A DNA stretch of 64,000 bases from Aequorivita sp. CIP111184 (GTDB lineage Bacteria; Bacteroidota; Bacteroidia; Flavobacteriales; Flavobacteriaceae): NCBI RefSeq assembly GCF_900489465.1, contig NZ_UEFQ01000024.1, forward strand, positions 186,001 through 250,000. Direction: 5' to 3'. The position numbers were made by a program, and so were the translations under genes. Shown piece after piece: positions 26,012-34,500 of the stretch. The notes beneath the pieces are model-generated. The model ran no database searches, was not told where the DNA came from, and saw only the letters and a list, made by a program, of their open reading frames with translations. The stretch's first letter is position 1. Every line of letters starts with the position of its first letter.

Positions 26012-26392
26012 TTAATATTCACTAGGTAACAACAATGTATTATCTATAAAATACAATCGGAGTTCATCCAAGGGAAAATCGGTTGCTCTGTATTTATGTG
26101 TTTCGAATATCGTACCATTGTCATCTCCATAGGTAATGGTCGCCTGACATCCTAATTTCTCTTGCTCCTCTTCCGAGAGTCTTTTAAAATCAATAGTTAT
26201 AAAATAGCTTTTTTGCATAAGGCTTTTGGCTATGATGGAATTGTCCGTAACCAACCAAAAACATTCTGCAGCATCCACTAGATATCTTATTCCATCGGTA
26301 AAACGGGTTCGTGTCAATGGGATTTGATAGAACATTTCCGTTCCGTGAAAATGTTGCAATCCTTCTTTGATTTCGTTAACTTGTGCTTTCAT
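26012..26392 (-). CDS. DUF6876 family protein
   Basis: The 126-residue protein has the family features: YQIPLTRTRFTDGIRYLVDAAECFWLVTD near 22-50 and a polar C-terminal half ending in DELRLYFIDNTLLLPSEY. Such proteins are common beside ssb and other accessory genes of Bacteroidota mobile elements; function is unknown. It lies 79 bases after ssb on the same strand and ends at a clear terminator. Confidence 0.8.
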   Translation of the reverse strand: MKAQVNEIKEGLQHFHGTEMFYQIPLTRTRFTDGIRYLVDAAECFWLVTDNSIIAKSLMQKSYFITIDFKRLSEEEQEKLGCQATITYGDDNGTIFETHKYRATDFPLDELRLYFIDNTLLLPSEY

Positions 26393-26471
26393 AATTTTCT
26401 ATTTTATGTAGTGAATAATGAATAAGAGGGCGGTACTTTCCACGGAAACGCCCTCTTAAATTTTACCGCTG

Positions 26472-26825
26472 TTATTCAGCGTTTCCGTTGTCCTTGGTTC
26501 CAAGTAATAGGATTTCATCGGCTACCACTTCGGTAACGTATCGTTTCTCCCCGGCTTCGGTTTCATAGGAACGGGAGGTCAATTTGCCCTCTATGGCAAC
26601 TTCCTTTCCTTTGCCTACGTATTTCTCTACGATTTCGGCAATCTTACCCCAAGCAACAATATTGTGCCATTGTGTGTTCTGCACTTTTTCCCCCTCAGAA
26701 TTTTTATAAAACTCATTGGTTGCAAGTGAAAAATTTGCGACTTTCTTGCCGCTCTCTAGGGTCTTAGTTTTTGGGGCATTCCCCACGTTTCCAATCAACT
26801 GTACTTTGTTTTTTAAAGTGCTCAT
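26472..26825 (-). CDS. ssb: Single-stranded DNA-binding protein of the element
   Basis: A 117-residue OB-fold protein: NKVQLIGNVGNAPKTKTLESG at about 5-25, then VANFSLATNEFY and TQWHNIVAWGKIAEIVEKYVGKGKEVAIEGKL, the core of SSB. It lacks the long acidic C-terminal tail of chromosomal SSBs, having only a short acidic end (KDNGNAE), which fits a plasmid or ICE SSB that coats transferred single-stranded DNA. Confidence 0.92.
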   Translation of the reverse strand: MSTLKNKVQLIGNVGNAPKTKTLESGKKVANFSLATNEFYKNSEGEKVQNTQWHNIVAWGKIAEIVEKYVGKGKEVAIEGKLTSRSYETEAGEKRYVTEVVADEILLLGTKDNGNAE

Positions 26826-26842
26826 AATAAAATATTTAAGAA

Positions 26843-27010
26843 TTAATTAAAATTGCTATCTGAACTATTCAGACAATTTATTGTTATATTTTTTTGAATT
26901 GATTTACTTATTATATCTTGAGCGTTTTCCCTTTTTGTTTTTTTTGGTGCCGCTTCCTTTTTGATGTTTTTGTAGGATTTCATAAGATTCATTTTAGATT
27001 TACTTCCCAT
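26843..27010 (-). CDS. Possible small Lys-rich protein upstream of ssb
   Basis: An ATG at 27010 opens a 55-codon frame on the minus strand (GSKSKMNLMKSYKNIKKE..., then APKKTKRENAQDIISKS) that ends 17 bases before the ssb start. The frame stays open for about 55 more codons upstream of the ATG without another ATG. It is very basic, as DNA-associated accessory proteins are. I do not recognise it. Confidence 0.35.
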   Translation of the reverse strand: MGSKSKMNLMKSYKNIKKEAAPKKTKRENAQDIISKSIQKNITINCLNSSDSNFN

Positions 27011-27241
27011 AGTGCCCTCGCTGTTACCTTTTTTTGTTGCTGATACATTTTCAATATTTGGAATTGATAAGGACTTATAAAAGGGAGTTTTCGACCGGTT
27101 ATGCAGTCCGTTTAACTTCCGAATGTTGGTATTTTGCTTACAAAAAAAGGGTTGGGACAGCGCCGGTAAAGGAGGTTTCTAAAAGACGTATGTGAAATAC
27201 TAAATCAAGGGAAGTGGAAACAATTGCAGAAATATTAATTC

Positions 27242-28080
27242 AGAACGAGCGGACTCCGTTCACGATTTCGGATTGGAATGGAGTGCGCTTCCAAGCCTCG
27301 ACGTTTCGGGACGGGAAGGGCAAGCGGAATGGAAAGTAGAAATTGAGGACGGTGTCCAAGACCTTTTTAGAGAAGCTCTTTTCTCAGAATGGAGCTTTTC
27401 GCGGAACGCAGGGAAAGTGCTGAACGGGATATAAGTACTGAACTTGATTTTCAGCAGGATTTAAAGCGGACTTCGTTCACAATTTCGAATTGAAATGAAG
27501 CGTCCCGTTCCAGCAAGGCAGCTCGGGTTCACAGAAGAGAAAGTAGAAATTGGGGACGGTGTCCAAGATCTTTGGAGAGAAGCTCTTTTCTCGGAATGAA
27601 GCTTTTCGCGGAATGTAGGGGAAAGTGCTGAACGGGTTATAACAATTATATTTTATTCTTAGTAGGATTTAAAGCGGACTTCACTTCAAAGATGGAGATA
27701 GGAATGGAGTTTGGACGCTTCCCGTATTTTTCAGGAATAAGTGGACAAGTAGAATGATAATCGCAATCTTTGGAGTTGTGTCCAAGATATTTGTAGTGAA
27801 GCTCTTTTCTCGAAATGGAGCTTTTCACGGAATGGAGGGGAAAGTGCTGAACGGGTTATATGAAGTGTATTTGAATCTTAGTAGGATTTAGAGCGGACTT
27901 AACTTCAAAGATGGAGATGGAATGACGTTTGACCGCTTCCGGACTTTTTTCGGAATAACCGGGCAAGTGGAATGGAGAATGGAATCTTTGGAGTTGTGTC
28001 CAAGATTTTTAAAGTGAAGCGCATTTCTTGAAATGGAGCTTTTTCTGCGGAATTTAGCGGAATGGGCTGAGTGGTATGAA
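27242..28080. repeat. Four diverged tandem copies of a ~210-bp unit
   Basis: Four copies begin near 27242, 27458, 27665 and 27886 (steps of about 207-221 bases). Shared landmarks in order: GCGGACT.., GTGTCCAAGA, GAAGCTCTTTTCTC, GAATGGAGCTTTTC, GCGGAA and AAAGTGCTGAACGGG followed by TATA. AAGCTC and GAGCTT form a small hairpin in copies 1 and 3. Copies 2 and 3 are closest in the 3' half; copies 3 and 4 share AACTTCAAAGATGGAGAT-like 5' parts. Short minus-strand frames in copies 3 and 4 look alike but carry no coding signal of their own. Nothing else is seen in the 1.3 kb between ssb and the propeller gene. Confidence 0.8.
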
Positions 28081-28136
28081 AACATTTATTATCCTTTAAA
28101 ACTTCAAAAACAGTATAAAACCTCTGCTAACATTAT

Positions 28137-30719
28137 TCAATTACTTATCACAAGCTTCGTCGTAACAGATTTTTCCCCGCTACTCACCCTTATCAGATAA
28201 ATTCCTGAGGCAATTCCGTCAGTTTTTATTTTGATGTTTTTGTTTGTTCCAAAATTCCCATGGAACAACTCCTTTATCATTTTTCCCGAAATATTAAAAA
28301 GCTGGATACTTCCTTCCAAGGATAAAGTTTGCGAAATTGTAAATTCCAAGGTCGCGGGATTAGGGTACAGTATGATGGAACTCGCCGAAAGTTCGTTGTC
28401 GTCAATACCAAGACAAATGTTAACCACATTGTCAATACTGAACATCCCCCTTCCGAAAGTTCCCGCATAAAGTGTTTGTGTTGGCTCGTGCAATTTCAAG
28501 TCCATAATGACGGTAAGGGGGAGGCCGTTACCAAGAATATCCCAACTTGCGCCCTCATTTATAGAAAACCATACGTTCAAATCCGTCGCCACAAGAAGTA
28601 TATTTTCCTCCGAATATGTAATAATATCGTTAACGGGAATGCTTGGCAAATTCGAAGAAATGTCCGTCCAATTTTCTCCTCCATCCATGGTTTTGAAAAC
28701 GTGCGGAGTATACTCTAAATTTTTAAAACCTGAAACAGTTACATAAGCAATCATATCATCATTTGGACTCATCGCGATGGAAGTGATATATTGATCTGGC
28801 AGGCCAGTGCTTACGTTTGTCCAAGTGGCGCCACCATCAAAAGTTACGTTTACATTTCCATCATCGCTACCGGTATAAATTACGTCGAGATTGTTATAGG
28901 AAGAAGCGATTGCAGTAAGTGTTCCGAATGCCAAAGAACCGCTGGGATGAACACCATCCGTCAAGTCAGGACTGATTACAGACCAGTTTGAAGCCTTATT
29001 GGAAGTATATAATCTATTCGTTCCATAATAAAGAATTTCGTGGTCAAAAGGTGAAATGATTACCGGTGTGTTCCAGTTGTTCCTGTCGCTTCCACTAATT
29101 CCGTTGGTGGCGTAATCAAAACTGTTTCCACCATTGATGCTACGGCCCAAATTTCCATATTGAGATTCCACGTAAATGTAGTTATTGTCCACAGGGTCAA
29201 CGTTTACGTGAAAACCATCACCACCCCAAATGGAGTTCCAGTCACTTGCTCCACCTGTAATTGTTCTAATAGTATTGTTGTCCTGTGTTCCGCCATAAAG
29301 TCTTTCCGGTTGGGTTTTGTCAACTTCAATATTGTAAAATTGGGTTAAGGGGAGGTTCAAGAACTTAGTCCAATTGCTGCCACCATTATTGGAAATATAA
29401 GCGCCGCCATCGTTACCGGCAAACATAAAATTACTGTTGGTTCTTGAAAATTCTAGTGCATGATGATCTACGTGCATACCTTGCAAAGTCTGCCAAGAGG
29501 CACCGCTATCGATAGATTTTGCAATCTCAAAACCTACAATATATACTTCTGATGAATTGGTTGGGTTTACGCGAAGATTTCCAAAATACCAACCAAAATT
29601 GGCATCGATGCCACTTAGAGTAGCTGCCGGAGTTACCAGCGTCCAATTATTCCCATTGTCGGTACTTTTGTACAAGCCATTGAATTCGTTAGTAACTTTA
29701 TTGGTTGTGTAACGCGCATAAACTGTGGAAGGATCGGATTCCGAAACAGCGATTCCAATTCTTCCTGTATCCACATTTGGAGCCGGCAATCCGTTCGCCA
29801 CGCCCAACTGTGTCCAAGTAAATCCCCCGTCCAGTGAGCGATGGATCGCGGAACTTAACCCGCCGTAATCACGTTCCCAAGGTTTACGGGTGCGTTCCCA
29901 CATTGCAGCGTAAATAATGTTTGTATTTGCTACATTCATAGCAACATCTATTGCAGATGTGGAATCAGTTACGAACAAAACCTGTTCCCAACTTCCACCT
30001 CCGTTTAGAGTTCTATAAATTCCTCGATCGCTATTTTTACCGTATAATTGACCTGTGGCTGCCACAAAAACGCGGTCTGGGTTTTTGGGATCCACTACGA
30101 TTCGACCAATATGACTGCTTTCGGGCAAACCTATGTTTGTCCAAGTATCGCCTGCGTTGTCGCTTCTGTAAATTCCGTCGCCAAAATAAGCACCGTCGGT
30201 CGCACTTCCATTTGCTTCACCAGTTCCTGCATAAATCCGTTGCGGGTTGGAAGATGCAATGGCAATGTCACCAATGGACATTTTTGCTTCATCATCAAAA
30301 ATCGGAATCCAGTTGGCGCCACGATCATAACTTCTAAAAATCCCACCTGTGGCGGTGGCTACATAAAGATGGTCATCGTTATCTGGAGCTATTGCAACAT
30401 CCGTAATTCTTCCGCCAGTGTTTAATGGCCCTACGAATGCCCACTCACCAACTACTTCCGGCGATCTGTTGGCAAGAATTTGTTTTGTTTGAATGATGGC
30501 TCTTTTATAGGCTTCCTTATTGATATAATTGTTTGGGTAGGCACGCTGGTTGTACATCCACTCTGCGGGATATTCCAATTTTCCGGGTTTTTCTTCGTCA
30601 ATTTTCTCCTGTCCACCCGCCTGCACGATTTCTGAATTATTTTTATAACTTGAAATAAAAAACGTAGAAAGCACAAGCAAAAGCAACATCAAAAAAAAGG
30701 GAAGTGTGTATCTTTTCAT
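28137..30719 (-). CDS. Secreted VPS10/BNR-type beta-propeller protein with type IX sorting domain
   Basis: The 860-residue protein has an N-terminal signal (residues about 5-26) and then at least ten sortilin/BNR-type repeats with Asp-box turns such as YRSDNAGDTW, YRTLNGGGSW, HRSLDGGFTW, YKSTDNGNNW, AKSIDSGASW, YISNNGGSNW and FKTMDGGENW. The last ~75 residues form a type IX secretion C-terminal domain (LYPNPATLEFTIS...SGIYLIRVSSGEKSVTTKLVIS). It would be exported across the outer membrane by the T9SS and attached or released. Its target is unknown; glycoside or protein binding are both possible. It is an unusual cargo between mobile-element genes and metal-efflux genes. Confidence 0.9.
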   Translation of the reverse strand: MKRYTLPFFLMLLLLVLSTFFISSYKNNSEIVQAGGQEKIDEEKPGKLEYPAEWMYNQRAYPNNYINKEAYKRAIIQTKQILANRSPEVVGEWAFVGPLNTGGRITDVAIAPDNDDHLYVATATGGIFRSYDRGANWIPIFDDEAKMSIGDIAIASSNPQRIYAGTGEANGSATDGAYFGDGIYRSDNAGDTWTNIGLPESSHIGRIVVDPKNPDRVFVAATGQLYGKNSDRGIYRTLNGGGSWEQVLFVTDSTSAIDVAMNVANTNIIYAAMWERTRKPWERDYGGLSSAIHRSLDGGFTWTQLGVANGLPAPNVDTGRIGIAVSESDPSTVYARYTTNKVTNEFNGLYKSTDNGNNWTLVTPAATLSGIDANFGWYFGNLRVNPTNSSEVYIVGFEIAKSIDSGASWQTLQGMHVDHHALEFSRTNSNFMFAGNDGGAYISNNGGSNWTKFLNLPLTQFYNIEVDKTQPERLYGGTQDNNTIRTITGGASDWNSIWGGDGFHVNVDPVDNNYIYVESQYGNLGRSINGGNSFDYATNGISGSDRNNWNTPVIISPFDHEILYYGTNRLYTSNKASNWSVISPDLTDGVHPSGSLAFGTLTAIASSYNNLDVIYTGSDDGNVNVTFDGGATWTNVSTGLPDQYITSIAMSPNDDMIAYVTVSGFKNLEYTPHVFKTMDGGENWTDISSNLPSIPVNDIITYSEENILLVATDLNVWFSINEGASWDILGNGLPLTVIMDLKLHEPTQTLYAGTFGRGMFSIDNVVNICLGIDDNELSASSIILYPNPATLEFTISQTLSLEGSIQLFNISGKMIKELFHGNFGTNKNIKIKTDGIASGIYLIRVSSGEKSVTTKLVISN

Positions 30720-30853
30720 AACGAATATTTTAGGATATGTACTGTTTTAATCAAATCACGATTTTTTAAGAAGCTTGACTTCTTTTTTATTGGCAATAAT
30801 GACTCTTAATCTATATGGCTGTAACAACATTTACAGTGTAAAATCATTTGTTA

Positions 30854-30878
30854 TTTAGAACAGTTCTAAACAAAGATA
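30854..30878. promoter_or_regulatory. 7-1-7 palindrome overlapping a minus-strand -7 box: candidate Fur-family operator
   Basis: TTTAGAAC-A-GTTCTAAA is a perfect palindrome with a one-base centre; the inner TTAGAAC-A-GTTCTAA has the 7-1-7 layout of Fur, PerR and Zur boxes. Directly beside it, CAAAGATA reads TATCTTTG on the minus strand, an exact -7 box facing the propeller gene, so the palindrome would cover the transcription start. Two Fur-family genes lie on the same island. Confidence 0.4.
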
Positions 30879-30931
30879 TATTTTTTTGAGACACACTAGA
30901 CCTTATGTAACCGTTTATTTACAATTAATCT

Positions 30932-30959
30932 TCCAAAATCTAGAATCCAAAATCTAGAA
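30932..30959. repeat. Two tandem copies of a 14-base repeat
   Basis: TCCAAAATCTAGAA occurs twice in direct succession. It may be the scar of a slippage or insertion event near the junction between the propeller gene and the metal operon. Confidence 0.7.
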
Positions 30960-31062
30960 TAAGAAACCGATGATGCTTTGGATAGTGTTGTCAATTTCTA
31001 GAACACCAATTCATTATTTGCACAACCTGTGCATTCAATTTTTATTATATTTGCAATCTTCT

Positions 31063-31455
31063 ATGAAAGTATTTGTTACCATATCTATGTCTATTTTATT
31101 CTTTTTTCAAGGAATCAGCCCAGATATGGACTTATGCGAACCAATTCAGGAAATTTCAAACGTTATTACCCATTATCAAGACCATAAAGTTTATGGCGAC
31201 TCTTTCTTTGAATATGTGGTGGAAGATTATATCGATAAAGATGCAAATAATGAAGGGCATCATAACAATTCAGAGAATGAAAATATACCTGTTCATTCCC
31301 ATCATCAATGTTGTCATCCCGTAGTATTTATAGCAAATACCAATTCGGCTCTATTCAATCGATTAAAGTTTGAAGAGAAACAACAATTTACTTATCATTC
31401 TTTCCAATTAAATTCCAGATATCTGGAATCTCTTTTCCAACCCCCAAGGGTTTAA
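31063..31455 (+). CDS. Small secreted His-rich protein preceding RND pump
   Basis: I use the ATG at 31063 (MKVFVTISMSILFFF); a longer frame from 30970 adds an unlikely extension through the promoter region. The 130-residue product has a signal peptide and a His/Asn-rich middle (EGHHNNSENENIPVHSHHQC, then CHP) that could bind metal, and it ends in LFQPPRV. A protein of the same layout, with signal, His residues and a TPRGPP end, precedes the second RND pump at 41780. It is probably a periplasmic metal-binding or pump-assisting protein; this is inferred from position and composition. Confidence 0.72.
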   Translation: MKVFVTISMSILFFFQGISPDMDLCEPIQEISNVITHYQDHKVYGDSFFEYVVEDYIDKDANNEGHHNNSENENIPVHSHHQCCHPVVFIANTNSALFNRLKFEEKQQFTYHSFQLNSRYLESLFQPPRV

Positions 31456-31576
31456 TTCAGTTTTTTTTAAGGATAGCTATATCCTAACGTGATGCTTTTT
31501 CAAATTATGCATCGCTAAATAAATGCGTTATGCCATTTCGTAACGTAAATTTTTAAACTGAATTAATACATTTTAT

Positions 31577-34500
31577 ATGATTAACAAAATCATTTCATTT
31601 TCCATTAATAATAAATTTATTATTGGGCTATTTATAGTGGCACTTGTGGGCACGGGCATTTACTCTATGGCCACTATAAATTTGGGGTCTGTTCCCGATA
31701 TTACAAACAACCAAGTACAAGTCATTACAGTCGCACCAAATTTAGGAACGGAAGACATAGAACAATTTATAACCTATCCGGTGGAATTGGCAATGGCCAA
31801 TTTGCCCGATGTCATAGAGTTGCGTTCCGTTTCACGTTTTGGTCTTTCCGTAGTTACCATTGTTTTTAAAGACGAAGCTGGAACTTATTTACCGCGACAG
31901 CTCGTGCAGGAGAAACTTGCAGAAGTAAGCGAAGAAATTCCCGACGGATTCGGCAAACCCTTTATGGCACCTATTACTACAGGTTTGGGCGAAATTTACC
32001 AATACAGCCTAAAAGTAAAGGAAGGCTACGAAGATAAATATGATGCAATGGAGCTTCGAACAATCCAAGATTGGATTGTAAAACGCCAAATGGCATTAGT
32101 GCCAGGAGTTGTCGAGGTCAATGCTTTTGGAGGATATGTAAAACAATATGAAGTTGCCATAAACCCTAATAAGCTCAAAAGTTTTGGCATTACTATGAAT
32201 CAGGTTTTTGAGGCTCTCAAAATGAACAATGCCAATACGGGTGGAGCTTATATTGAGAAAAACAGTCAAGCCAATTTTATTCGTGGTGAAGGACTTGCAC
32301 GTAGTCTTGAAGATCTAGAAAATACGGTTGTTATTACACAAAACGGCAGTCCTGTATTAATTCGTGATGTTGCCGAAAAAGTAGGCTATGGCAATCAAGT
32401 GCGGTATGGTGCTTTTACGCAAGACGGGCACGAATCTGTAGGTGGACAAATTTTGATGCTGAAAGGGGAAAGTCCGAGTGACGTGGTTAAAAATGTAGAA
32501 AAACGTATAACCGAAATTCAAAAATCCTTACCGGAAGGCATTTATATCGATGCTTTTTTGAGCAGAAGCGACCTCATTGAAAGAACCACAAGTACCGTTG
32601 AGAAAAACCTTATTGAAGGGTCCTTGATTGTAATATTCGTTTTGGTACTTCTTTTGGGTAGTTTCCGTGGCGGATTGATAACAGCTTCGGTAATTCCTTT
32701 ATCCTTATTGTTCGCATTTATTTTGATGAAACAATTTGGTGTTTGGGCGAACCTAATGTCTTTGGGTGCAATTGACTTTGGGATTATCGTGGATGGTGCA
32801 GTGATTATAGTGGAAGGAATGGTATTCCACATTCATCAACGGATGAAAAAAACTACAGCAGCAATTAATCAAACTGAAATGGATGAAATAGCATACGATT
32901 CGGCAAGTAAAATGATGAATTCTGCCTTTTTCGGACAATTGATTATTCTAATTGTTTTCACACCCATACTCTTTTTAACAGGCGTTGAAGGAAAAATGTT
33001 TCGCCCGATGGCGTTTACATTCGGTTTTGCCGTTTTGGGTGCTATTATCCTTTGTCTTACTTACGTTCCGATGATTTCAGCACTCTTTTTAAAACCAGCT
33101 AAAAACCAAAATAGTTGGTTCGCTAAATTCGAAAACCGAATTGACAGATTCAGCGATAAAATAATGAGTGGCTTAAACCGTGCCTATCTTCCCTTGCTCA
33201 ATTTTGCGCTTCGTTTTAAGGCAGGTGTCGTAATTGGAGCAGTAGCATTATTATTGTTTGCCGGCTTTATTTTTAGCAATATGGGAGGCGAATTTATCCC
33301 AAAATTTGATGAGGGCGATATCGCCTTTCAAGCTTTGATAAAACCGGGAAGCAGCCTCACGGAATCCATTGAGGCTTCAAAAAAACTTCAAAATATCGTT
33401 AAGCAGTTTCCAGAAGTAAAAACAGTAGTTTCCAGAATTGGTGTTGCCGAAATTCCTACCGACCCAATGCCAATGGACATTGCCGACAGCTATATCATTC
33501 TTGAAAAAGATAAAAGCAAATGGACTTCGGCAGATAGCAAGGAAGAACTCATAGAAAAAATCCAAGAGAAAATGTCTGTGGTTCCCGGTGTCAATTTTGT
33601 GTTTACCCAACCCGTGGAACTTCGTTTTAATGAACTGCTCACGGGCGTTAGGGAAGATGTTGCCATAAAATTATATGGCGAGGATTTGGGAGTTCTGGCA
33701 GATAAAATTCAGGAAATCGCAGCAGTCATCAGAACCGTTCCCGGAGCCGTAGATCTTAATGTGGAAGCCACCAGCGGTTTACCGCAAATGACCGTGGTAT
33801 ACAATCGTGCAAAAATGGCGCAATACGGTGTAACCGTTGATAAATTGAACGATTATGTGAGTGCTGCTTTTGCGGGAGAAAAAGCAGGCGTCATTTTTGA
33901 AGGCGAAAAGCGATTTGATCTCGTCATTCGTTTGGCAGAGGAATTTAGAACGGACATCAACAGCCTTAAAAATCTATACATCGATTTGCCAAACGGCGCG
34001 CAAGTTCCTTTAAAGGAAGTAGCGGACATCAGTTACAAACCGGGACCTATGCAAATTTCAAGGGATAATACCTACCGTCGAATTTCGGTTGGGGTTAATG
34101 TCCGCGGTCGGGATGTAAAGTCAATGGTGGAAGAAATTCAGCTGAAATTGGAAACCGAAGTTAAATTGCCAGCGGGTTATTACGTAACCTACGGTGGTTC
34201 ATTTGAAAATCTGCAACGTGCCACAGACCGATTAATGATCGTAGTACCAATTGCATTGTTCTTGATATTCATTCTGCTCTATTTTGCGCTAAACTCATTT
34301 TCACAATCCATTATGATTTATATGGCTGTGCCATTGGCTGCCATTGGTGGTGTATTTGCTCTTTGGATTCGTGGTATGCCTTTCAGTATTTCTGCGGGCG
34401 TAGGGTTTATCGTACTCTTTGGGGTTGCAGTATTGAACGGACTGGTGCTGATAAATAAATTCAACGAACTAAAAGAAAGTGGAATGACAGATATTAAAAA

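Larger units (their letters stand above)
30720..31062. other. Intergenic region with candidate operator and short direct repeat
   Basis: No gene is seen in these 343 bases, which separate the divergent propeller gene and efflux operon. They hold the palindrome with -7 element at 30854-30878, a 14-mer (TTTTTGAGACACAC, 30883-30896) found again before the Fur gene at 41081, a tandem 14-base repeat at 30932-30959 and a TATATTTG box at 31046-31053. Confidence 0.6.

Noticed and set aside
27646-28085. Two similar minus-strand frames (60 and 65 codons) in repeat copies 3 and 4
   Set aside because: They look alike only because the DNA repeats. Copies 1 and 2 do not keep the same complete frame, and there is no good start region or family match. 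I treat them as shadows of the repeat.
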